From positions 124,001 through 188,000 of the forward strand of contig NZ_JAMHIV010000010.1 of the NCBI RefSeq assembly GCF_023897065.1: a stretch of DNA of 64,000 nt. Reading direction: 5' to 3'. This DNA comes from Crossiella sp. SN42 (GTDB lineage: Bacteria; Actinomycetota; Actinomycetes; Mycobacteriales; Pseudonocardiaceae). Positions 19,801-26,575 of this stretch are shown here, piece after piece; position 1 is the stretch's first letter, and each line of letters opens with the position of its first letter. A program made the position numbers and the translations under genes. The notes beneath the pieces were generated by a model that was not told where the DNA came from, ran no database searches, and worked only from the letters and a program-made list of their open reading frames with translations.

Positions 19801-21006
19801 GGGATCATCAAGGACCGGCAGACCCTGTTCGACTGGGCCTTCGACACCTCCTCGGCGATCCACCGGCTGCCCCGGTGCACGAGCACTCCGCACTCCGGGT
19901 GCGTGCCGCAGAACCTGGGCACCTTCGCCGAGACGTGGCGGGACGAGGTGCTCGCCGCGGGCACGGATCCGGTCAACCACCCGCCGGGCCGCAGCATCGC
20001 GGGCTGGATCGGCTTCGCCAACACCAACCTGGACCGGCCGACCGACAACCGGCGGCCCGCGCACTTCGACAACGACAACCGCTACAAGCTCAAGAGCAAG
20101 ACCGTGGTGTCCTTCGTCGCCGACGACACCGGGAAGATCGTGCCGGGCAGCGAGTCGGTGCGGTATGAGAACCGCAGCGGCATCACGCACCTGCCGAAGT
20201 TCCTGCTGAACCTGGTGACCGACCTCAACCGCGCCTACGGCACGGCCGTGCCGGACCTGCGGTACAGCATGCCGGACCTGCTGGTGCACGACGGGGTGTG
20301 GCGCACGGTCGACCCACTGGCCACCGGCGGCATGCCGGGCAGGGCGTTCCACCACATCGGCATCGCGCCAAGACTGGTGGACCTCGACCCGGCGGCGGGC
20401 AACGGCAGTGAGTGCGTGCAGACCCTGGGCACCGCGGGCGGCATGATCGCCTACCGGCCGATGCTCAGCCAGTCCGGGCCGACCACCGCCATGCGCAACT
20501 GGATGTCCACTGTGGACACCAACGTCCGGGTGCCCGACCCGGTCAAGGAACTGGTCCGCCAGAGCTACAGCACCTTCTTCGCCAACGAGGGCGTGGCCGG
20601 CCTGGGGTCCAGCCCGTTCACCCAGGCGGCGCCGATCTGGCAGGAGCTCAGTTTCCTCGCCTGTGCGGACGGGGTGATCAGGAAGGCCAAGCCGGAGGTG
20701 CCGGTGCTGACCGCGAGCTTCATGCCGGATCAGTACCTCTACCACAACGGCCTGGCCATCGACCGCGACGGCAACCGGGTCAACGGGGCCGCCCCGGTGC
20801 TCAAGGGGGACTTCCAGAGCTTCAGCTCGCTGCCCAGCGACATCAGCGACAACGCCTACCGGGCGTGCGGCGCGGCGAAACCCGAACGTACCGGCAATCC
20901 GTGGCAGATCAGCGCGGATCCGGATCCTGGGATCAATCCTTCGCGTGCGTTCTTCTGCCGCACCCACGGCATTCCCGCCGATCCGGCGCACTCCAGCAAC
21001 CACTAG
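16825..21006 (+). CDS. Giant exported protein: propeller-like region, transglycosylase-like core, golvesin-like domain, unknown C-terminal domain
   Basis: The 1393-residue product begins at a TTG preceded by GAGAGAGG and has a signal peptide (RRRRWQAPVVVLAAVA, cleavage after TAAA). Residues 50-370 look like a repeat-containing beta propeller (HLLVAEENNGYRWRTAASL). Residues 440-720 contain AQVMLGIAAQESNLWQAG with E477 in the position of a lytic-transglycosylase glutamate, then CGYGVTQVTDGM. Residues about 830-962 fit a golvesin C-terminal-like domain (GKIDTHQIGGGFGGHFWF). Residues 970-1393 form a domain I do not recognise, found in this copy only. The next gene, 8 bp on, is a paralogue. The likely site of action is the cell wall or the exterior; the substrate is unknown. 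Confidence 0.85.
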   Translation: MRRRRWQAPVVVLAAVAATVPVGLLPRTAAAAPAGPAQAAVAEERRAELLGRDWRASQDRAVTTTGDEHGLHLLVAEENNGYRWRTAASLREPGLEADQWIGNACVTASGDRAVVAYAPRAFTNRAELFDRGAFTAVVDLRTGAVTRLRARSSLAYFSPSCGAGEQAVLTQAGDEDLGRTRLLRVDAAKAAVLAPIEVPGQLTAAVPTEQGIVAADSGAVVRVDEKGHRHFLAAASGVPFKLAADAGGGVVYLERVGQDQVAARRVDQARRSVTTVESGGLTALDVTSGRGGQVFVTGAAKAKSVQGVQVLAVPAGAQPSTRGGLAVTSVKGETADPRARVPGAAPQAVILSATSLRTGKAIEFRAQPERVSPPEQPGAASPAATAAGDPHDPADTADRFCSVARNDPRNQAMQPRPRQVEWAVNQAVRGALMVQRPGNWKNLGMPAYQPQAMFPPIQLIDGTHVPAQVMLGIAAQESNLWQAGRYAVPGVTANPLIGNYYGIDYYNGDPADDWTIEFSKADCGYGVTQVTDGMRLAGRTKPGEVALPYQTQRAVALDFAANIAAGLRILQAKWNQVASAGLKVNNGDSAKLENWFFAVWAYNSGFYPNKGDGSPWGLGWLNNPANPKYPANRAPFLEYTYEDAKNPQRWPYPEKVLGWAGHPVEIIDTPGNLVAGFRPAWWNGDASTGPANRRAVKPPVNQFCDPSNQCHPERPRVTPNAPEVVGEPAGPCYHQNGAGQYDLKCWYHQSNTWKADCAYSCGNELLRFDPGHAYQEDVASYPPTCDLRGLPQGALIVDDVPDGTPSVRPDCGRPWTNAGTFTLSYQNDASGRQPGKIDTHQIGGGFGGHFWFTHARTAGMEGGKLDTRATWRLGQPRTGPMKIMVALPDHGAHTNLAQYQIKGADGPRTRLMPQLGEGNRWVSLGIYQFNGTHPEVTLSSVTEDGDGVRDIAFDAVAFVPINGTYREESVEAVAIFDENQNIDTTFPGSALGGIIKDRQTLFDWAFDTSSAIHRLPRCTSTPHSGCVPQNLGTFAETWRDEVLAAGTDPVNHPPGRSIAGWIGFANTNLDRPTDNRRPAHFDNDNRYKLKSKTVVSFVADDTGKIVPGSESVRYENRSGITHLPKFLLNLVTDLNRAYGTAVPDLRYSMPDLLVHDGVWRTVDPLATGGMPGRAFHHIGIAPRLVDLDPAAGNGSECVQTLGTAGGMIAYRPMLSQSGPTTAMRNWMSTVDTNVRVPDPVKELVRQSYSTFFANEGVAGLGSSPFTQAAPIWQELSFLACADGVIRKAKPEVPVLTASFMPDQYLYHNGLAIDRDGNRVNGAAPVLKGDFQSFSSLPSDISDNAYRACGAAKPERTGNPWQISADPDPGINPSRAFFCRTHGIPADPAHSSNH

Positions 21007-21014
21007 GGACATCG

Positions 21015-24000
21015 ATGAGCAGAAGACGGATGAGGTGCGCCGCCGTGGTGCTGGCGCTCCTCGGCTCCTTCACCACGACCACGGTGGCCACCGCGGCCAC
21101 CGAAGCACAGACCAAGGACGGGGTTTTCGGGCGGGGCTGGCAGAGCTCCGGCGACCGGCTGTGGACGACCACCGGTGACGCCGACGGTTTCCACCTGCTG
21201 GTCGCCGACGCGGCGAAGGGTTACGGCTGGCGGACCGCGGCCACGCTGTCCCGGCCTGGCATGGACACCGACCGGTGGATCGGCAACGCCTGCCTGACCG
21301 CATCGGGCAGGCACGCGGTGGTGGTGTACGCGCCGCGCGCCTTCGCCGCCGACGAGCAGCTCTTCGCCAGGGGCGGGTACACCGCGGTGGTCGACCTGGA
21401 CACCGGGCAGGTCCGCGACCTGCCGGTGCGCACCACCCTGGCCTACTTCAACCCCGGCTGCGGCGCGGCTGACACGGTGGCGCTGACCCAGGCCGGCGAG
21501 CAGGACCTGGGCAAGACCAGGGTGCTCACCATCGAGGCCGCCACCGGGAAGGAGCGCGGCCGGGTCGAGATCCCTGGGCAGGCGACCTCCGCCGTGCCGG
21601 CCGGCGACTCCCTGGTGATCGCCAGCGCCGGGCAGCTGGAGCGGGTCGAGCCGAACGGGGTGCGCAGGCGGATCGCGCCCACCAAGGGGGTGGCCCACCG
21701 GTTGCTCCCCGACGCCCAGGGCGGGGTGGTCTTCACCGACCTGGACGGCACGACCAGCCGGGTGCGGCGGTTCGCGGGCAAGGACACGACCACACTGGCC
21801 ACCGGCACAGTCGGCGACGTCGGCACCACGGCAGGCGCCGGGGGCCGGGTGTTCATCCACGGTGGGGCCAAGGTGGCAGGCGCGTTGCCGCCGTCGGTCA
21901 CCTCGGTGACCACGCCCGCGCAGGCCCAGCTGTCCACACTGGGGCGGACCGCGGTCACCGGGCTGAGCGCGGTGGCCGGTCAGCCCTCGCGGATCCAGCT
22001 CGACGTGACCGGCACCGGCAGCCAGAAGTCGATAAAGTCTATTGTGGACAGACAGGTGGTCGAGGGACGGGCGAAGGCGAAGCCCGCCAACGGTTCTGCT
22101 CCGGCGGCACCGGCCGCGCAGTCCTCATCGATCGATGACGGTGCGGTGTGCTCGGTGCTGCGCAACGACCCCCACCTCCAGGTGTACCAGCCCTCGCCCC
22201 GGCAGGTGGAATGGGCGGTGGACTACGCGGTGGTGGGTGAGCTGAAGGTGCTGCGCCCACCGGACTGGAAGGGCAACGGCCTCGGCGCGTACCGGCCGCA
22301 GGACTTCTTCCCGCTGCCCGCGCTGCGCAACGGCGGCCGGGTCCCGGCCCAGGTGATGCTCGGGGTGCTCGGCCAGGAGTCCAACCTGTGGCAGGCGAAG
22401 CGGCACGTGCTGCCCGGCCAGACCGGCAACCCGCTGGTCGGCAACTACTACGGCGTGGACTACTACAACGAGTCCGAGGCCGACGACTGGACGATCCGGT
22501 GGGACAAGGCCGACTGCGGCTACGGGGTCGGCCAGGTCACCGACGGCATGCGGCAGCCGGGCAAACCGCATCCGAACAAGCCGAACGACAAGCCCCGCTC
22601 GCTCAACCACCAGGTCGCGATCGCGACCGACTACGCGGCCAACGTCGCCGCCTCGCTGCAGATCCTGGTGGGCAAGTGGAACGAGCTGCAAGCTGCCGGG
22701 GTCACGGTGAACAACAACGATCCAGCCAAGCCAGAGAACTGGTTCTACGCGCTGTGGGCCTACAACTCCGGCTACCACGTGCCCGGTGAGGCAGGCGCGA
22801 ACGGCGCCTACGGGCTCGGCTGGGGCAACAACCCGGTCAACCCCAAGTACCCGCCGGACCGCCGGCCCTTCGGCAAGAGCCCTTCGGACTTCGCCAAACC
22901 GCAGCAGTGGCCCTACCCGGAGAAGGTGCTCGGGTTCGCCTCCAACCCACCGTCGGGCTACGAGGCGCCCGGCATGGAGGTGCCGTTCTTCCGCGCGGCG
23001 TGGTGGGGTGGCGGGGAGTTGGCGCCGCTCTACCGGGATCTGGCGAAGCCGCCGGTCCGGCAGTTCTGCGACTCCTCCAACGACTGCTTCCCCGACCGGC
23101 CGTGGGTGCCGCCCACCGCGCCGGAGGTGGTCGGCGAGCCCGCCGGGCCGTGCCACCACGTCAACGCCGGCGGCCAGCGCGATCTCAAGTGCTGGTACCA
23201 CAAGTCGGCCACCTGGAAGGACAACTGCGCGGCGACCTGCGGGAACGAGTTCCTGCGTTTCGAGGGCGACGAGCACCGGGCCGAGGAACCCGTGCGGCGG
23301 GACTCCGCGACCAAACCGGTGACCACGATCAGCTACCCGCCGAGGTGCGTCACCACGGGGTTGCCGGTGGACGCGCTGGTGATCGACAACCTGCCGAACG
23401 ACGTGCCGCCGGTGAGCGTGCCGGACTGCTACCGGCCGCCCAACGCGGGATCCTTCGAGCTGGACTTCGCCAGGGACCAGCACGGCGCGCAGCCGGGCAA
23501 GATCGATCTGCACCAGGTCGGCGGCGGGTTCGGCGCGCACTTCTGGACCAGCGAGGCCAAGGTCTCCCCCAGGGACGACTCGTTGCGGATCACCGGCACC
23601 TGGGCGCTCAACCGGCGGATCGACGGGGTGGCCAAGGTCTACGCGCACATCCCGGACCACCTGGCCGTCGCCGAGGTGAAGTACGAGATCGAGACCGCCT
23701 TGGGCACGGACGTCCGCACGGTGAGACAGGCCGACGCCGAGGGAAGCGCGCCAGGACCCAACGGCGGGGTGGTCCAGGTGCGCGGCGGCAACCGGTGGGT
23801 GCGGCTGGGCTTCTTCCAGTTCAGCAACATGCCGAAGGTCCGGTTGAGCAACATCAACGCGCGCAGCTCACCCGGCGGGGTCGCCTTCGACGCCATCGCC
23901 GTCGTCCCGGGCGCGGTGGACGACCGGCCGGATGACGTGGTGGCCGCGATCGTCAACGGGCACAGTGAGAAGTGCATGGTGGTGGACAACAACTCGACCG

Positions 24001-24407
24001 CCGAGCGCGCCGTGGTCGAGCAGCGCGGCTGCGTGAACACCTTCACCGACCACTGGACGGTGCGGTACGACCACTACGGCGCGGGCCCCGGCGGCAACCC
24101 GCACAACTATCGCCTGATCAACCGCTCCAGTGGCAAGTGCCTCGCGGTGCCGAAGGACAAGAAGGAGGAGCTGAACACGGTCGCCGTGCAGGTGGACTGC
24201 GCCAATGCCGACTACGTCACCACCTGGGGCTACGGCATCGCCGCCGGCTCGGTGCAGTACCTGCTGTCGCCGACCGGGGTGTCGAACCGGGTGCTGGTGG
24301 TCGCCGGTGACTCGCTCAACGACGACGCGTCGGCGGTTCTCGGCCCGCTGAGTGAGACCGGCCCCGTTCCGGTGTCGTCGATCTGGAACGCCAAACCGGT
24401 CGTCTGA
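21015..24407 (+). CDS. Giant exported paralogue: propeller-like region, transglycosylase-like core, golvesin-like domain, ricin-type C terminus
   Basis: The 1130-residue protein is a paralogue of the gene 8 bp upstream and is surely in the same operon. It has a signal peptide (MSRRRMRCAAVVLALLGS), the same propeller-like first third, the same core (AQVMLGVLGQESNLWQAK with E455, then CGYGVGQVTDGM) and the golvesin-like domain at about residues 829-968. The paralogue's unknown C-terminal domain is replaced by about 155 residues resembling a ricin-type beta trefoil (NRSSGKCLAVPKDK, and QVDCANADYVTTWGY), a carbohydrate-binding module. A shared core with different tips suggests one activity aimed at two ligands. 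Proteins of this type are widespread in actinomycetes but functionally uncharacterised. Confidence 0.85.
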   Translation: MSRRRMRCAAVVLALLGSFTTTTVATAATEAQTKDGVFGRGWQSSGDRLWTTTGDADGFHLLVADAAKGYGWRTAATLSRPGMDTDRWIGNACLTASGRHAVVVYAPRAFAADEQLFARGGYTAVVDLDTGQVRDLPVRTTLAYFNPGCGAADTVALTQAGEQDLGKTRVLTIEAATGKERGRVEIPGQATSAVPAGDSLVIASAGQLERVEPNGVRRRIAPTKGVAHRLLPDAQGGVVFTDLDGTTSRVRRFAGKDTTTLATGTVGDVGTTAGAGGRVFIHGGAKVAGALPPSVTSVTTPAQAQLSTLGRTAVTGLSAVAGQPSRIQLDVTGTGSQKSIKSIVDRQVVEGRAKAKPANGSAPAAPAAQSSSIDDGAVCSVLRNDPHLQVYQPSPRQVEWAVDYAVVGELKVLRPPDWKGNGLGAYRPQDFFPLPALRNGGRVPAQVMLGVLGQESNLWQAKRHVLPGQTGNPLVGNYYGVDYYNESEADDWTIRWDKADCGYGVGQVTDGMRQPGKPHPNKPNDKPRSLNHQVAIATDYAANVAASLQILVGKWNELQAAGVTVNNNDPAKPENWFYALWAYNSGYHVPGEAGANGAYGLGWGNNPVNPKYPPDRRPFGKSPSDFAKPQQWPYPEKVLGFASNPPSGYEAPGMEVPFFRAAWWGGGELAPLYRDLAKPPVRQFCDSSNDCFPDRPWVPPTAPEVVGEPAGPCHHVNAGGQRDLKCWYHKSATWKDNCAATCGNEFLRFEGDEHRAEEPVRRDSATKPVTTISYPPRCVTTGLPVDALVIDNLPNDVPPVSVPDCYRPPNAGSFELDFARDQHGAQPGKIDLHQVGGGFGAHFWTSEAKVSPRDDSLRITGTWALNRRIDGVAKVYAHIPDHLAVAEVKYEIETALGTDVRTVRQADAEGSAPGPNGGVVQVRGGNRWVRLGFFQFSNMPKVRLSNINARSSPGGVAFDAIAVVPGAVDDRPDDVVAAIVNGHSEKCMVVDNNSTAERAVVEQRGCVNTFTDHWTVRYDHYGAGPGGNPHNYRLINRSSGKCLAVPKDKKEELNTVAVQVDCANADYVTTWGYGIAAGSVQYLLSPTGVSNRVLVVAGDSLNDDASAVLGPLSETGPVPVSSIWNAKPVV

Positions 24408-24414
24408 GGTGGGC

Positions 24415-25752
24415 TCAGCCCTGTGCGCCACTCCTCGGCACGGCCGGGGAGGTGGCGCGCAGGGTGATCCACACGGCCAGGCCGCCGGAGGGGGCCGCTG
24501 CCAGGCGCACAGTGCCGGCGGCGTCGGCGACGAGTTGCTTGACGATGGCCAGACCCAGGCCGGAGCCGCCCCGGCCGGTCAGGCCCTGGCCGCGCCAGAA
24601 GCGGTCGAAGGCCCTGGCCTGTTCCGGTTCGGACAGGCCGGGGCCCTCGTCCAGGACCACCAGGGTCACCCGGTCGGCCTCGGTGGTGGCGCGGACGGTG
24701 ACCGTGCCGCCGTCGGGGGAGACCTCGATGGCGTTGGAGAGCACGTTGTCCAGCACCTGTTCCAGGTGGCCGGGCGCGGCCAGCGCGTGCGTCTCCGCCT
24801 CGGGGAGGTCGGCGAGCAGGCGCAGGCCGCGTTCGGCGGCCACCGGGGACCAGATCTCGAACCGGTCCCTGACCAGCTCGCCCACCGCGACCGGTTCCGG
24901 CGCGGCCACCTGGCCCTCCGCCTTGGCCAGTGCGAGCAGTCCGTTGACCAGCCTGCTCATCCGCACCACCTCGGCGGTGGCGGTGTCCACGTCCTCGCGG
25001 GTGAGCTCGTCGGTGACCTCCTCGCCGATGTTGTCCAGGGACAGCCGCAGCGCGGTCAGCGGGGTGCGGAGCTGGTGGGAGGCGTCGGCGACGAAGGCGC
25101 GCTGGGCGTCGACCAGGGTGCCCAGGCGCTGGGCGCCGGAGTTGAGGGTGCGGGCCAGGGCGCGGGTTTCCGGGGGGCCGGTCTCGGCGGAGCGGGCGGT
25201 GAGGTCGCCGTCGCTGAAGCGGGCGGCCATCGCGGTCAGCTCGCGCAGCGGGCGGGTCAGCCTGCGGGCGAAGAGCACCCCGACCGCGGCGGCCACGATG
25301 AGCACGCCGACGGCCAGTGCGGCGCGGAAGCCCCAGATCTGCCACAGCCGCCGGTTGAGCGGCTCCTCCGGGTAGCTGAAGCGCACCGCGCCCACCACCG
25401 TCCCATCAGGACGGTGGGCGGGCACGGTGAGCACCAGGGCGTCCGCGTCGAACACGGGGGAGTGGGTCCAGCGGGTGGTGCCCGCGCCGCGGGCCTCCGG
25501 CGAGTCGGCGGGCAGCAGCTCGATCCGGCCGGGGGTCTGCTGCTGGTAGGCGCGCACCAGCCGGTCCAGTGCCTGCCGGGAGGGCTCGTCCTGGCCGGTG
25601 AGCAGCAGGGCCACGGTGTCGGCCTCGCGGCGGACGGTCTGCTCCAGGTCCTCCTCCAGCTGGGTGGTCAGGGTGAAGGCGACCGGGACGGTGAAGGCGG
25701 CGATGGCCACCGCGACCAGCATCACGTAGCTGGCCACCAGCTGGCGGATCAT
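24415..25752 (-). CDS. Two-component sensor histidine kinase
   Basis: The 445-residue kinase has a first membrane helix (residues 5-27), an extracytoplasmic sensor loop of about 105 residues, a second helix (143-162), a HAMP region, and then the dimerisation box VADASHQLRTPLTAL with the phosphorylated His at 226. The catalytic domain has an N box (NVLSNAIEVSP), G1 (DEGPGL), an F box (FDRFWRG) and G2 (GGSGLGLAI). The ATG overlaps the response-regulator stop (ATGA), so the pair is coupled. The sensor loop gives no ligand clue. The 3' end converges on the giant exported protein gene with 7 bp between the stops. Confidence 0.93.
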   Translation of the reverse strand: MIRQLVASYVMLVAVAIAAFTVPVAFTLTTQLEEDLEQTVRREADTVALLLTGQDEPSRQALDRLVRAYQQQTPGRIELLPADSPEARGAGTTRWTHSPVFDADALVLTVPAHRPDGTVVGAVRFSYPEEPLNRRLWQIWGFRAALAVGVLIVAAAVGVLFARRLTRPLRELTAMAARFSDGDLTARSAETGPPETRALARTLNSGAQRLGTLVDAQRAFVADASHQLRTPLTALRLSLDNIGEEVTDELTREDVDTATAEVVRMSRLVNGLLALAKAEGQVAAPEPVAVGELVRDRFEIWSPVAAERGLRLLADLPEAETHALAAPGHLEQVLDNVLSNAIEVSPDGGTVTVRATTEADRVTLVVLDEGPGLSEPEQARAFDRFWRGQGLTGRGGSGLGLAIVKQLVADAAGTVRLAAAPSGGLAVWITLRATSPAVPRSGAQG

Positions 25753-26414
25753 GGGGTGACCACCAGCCGGAAGCCGACGCCGCGCACGGTCTCGATGGTG
25801 AAGGCGCCGGGGAACTTCCGGCGCAGCGAGCCGATGTGCACGTCCAGGGTCTTGGTGGGGCCGAACCAGTTGGCGTCCCACACCGCTTCCATGATCTGTT
25901 CCCTGGTGAACACCGCGCCCGGCTCCTCGGTGAGAAAGGCCAGCAGGTCGAACTCCTTCGGTGTCAGCAACACCTCGGCCTCGTCCATAAAGGACCGTCG
26001 TCCTCGGCGGTCGAGGCTGAGCCGTCCGTAACTGTCCGGTCGCGCCTGCGCCGGTTGTTCGGCCGGGCGGACCCGGCGCAGCACGGCGCGCATCCGGGCG
26101 ATCACCTCGCGCACCCCGAAGGGTTTGGTGACGTAGTCGTCCGCGCCGATCTCCAGGCCGACCACCCGGTCCACCTCGTCGCTGCGCGCGCTGATCACGA
26201 TGATCGGCACGTCGCCGCGGGCCCGCAGCTCCCGGCAGACGTCCAGCCCGTCGGTGTCCGGCAGGCCGAGGTCGAGCAGCACCAGCTCCGCCTCGGCCGC
26301 GGCCAGCGCGTCCGCGCCGGTGCGCACCCACTCGACCTCGAAGCCGTAGCGGCGCAGGCCGCGGCGCAGCGACTCGGCGATCGGTTCGTCGTCCTCAACC
26401 AGCAGCACTCGCAC
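25749..26414 (-). CDS. OmpR-family response regulator
   Basis: The 221-residue regulator has a receiver domain (VRVLLVEDDEPIAESL) with the acidic pair D8/D9 and phospho-acceptor D48 in VLLDLGLPD, and a C-terminal winged helix (LTPKEFDLLAFL through GVGFRLVVTP) of the OmpR/PhoB type. The GTG at 26414 fits the usual N terminus of the family; upstream in-frame codons do not. Three GTCGAATTC direct repeats lie 71-94 bp upstream of this start, in the divergent region shared with the GH127 gene, and are the likely binding site for autoregulation. Confidence 0.94.
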   Translation of the reverse strand: MRVLLVEDDEPIAESLRRGLRRYGFEVEWVRTGADALAAAEAELVLLDLGLPDTDGLDVCRELRARGDVPIIVISARSDEVDRVVGLEIGADDYVTKPFGVREVIARMRAVLRRVRPAEQPAQARPDSYGRLSLDRRGRRSFMDEAEVLLTPKEFDLLAFLTEEPGAVFTREQIMEAVWDANWFGPTKTLDVHIGSLRRKFPGAFTIETVRGVGFRLVVTP

Positions 26415-26476
26415 GCGCGCATCGTCGCACGTCGCGCGCGCGAACGCGGATTGGTGCCCGGCGCGGCGCAGGGCCG

Positions 26477-26508
26477 GAATTCGACGGGAATTCGACCACG
26501 AATTCGAC
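26477..26508 (-). promoter_or_regulatory. Triple GTCGAATTC direct repeat, candidate response-regulator box
   Basis: On the minus strand GTCGAATTC occurs three times, starting at 26508, 26496 and 26485, so the spacing is 12 then 11 bp. One-turn direct repeats are the usual target of OmpR-family regulators. The site lies between the response-regulator gene and the divergent GH127 gene and could serve both. The same GTCGAA core with the same 12/11 spacing occurs at 60562-60591. Confidence 0.55.
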
Positions 26509-26575
26509 ATTCATTGTCCGCGATATGTGATTTCCCTTAATCTCCAATGCATTCCCCCTTTGAGTGGAGTGGCTC

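Noticed and set aside
16684-21012. A 1442-codon open frame on the minus strand opposite the first giant exported protein
   Set aside because: The real gene has a signal peptide, recognisable domains and a paralogue in the same strand and frame. The antisense frame has Val/Gly/Arg-rich shadow composition.
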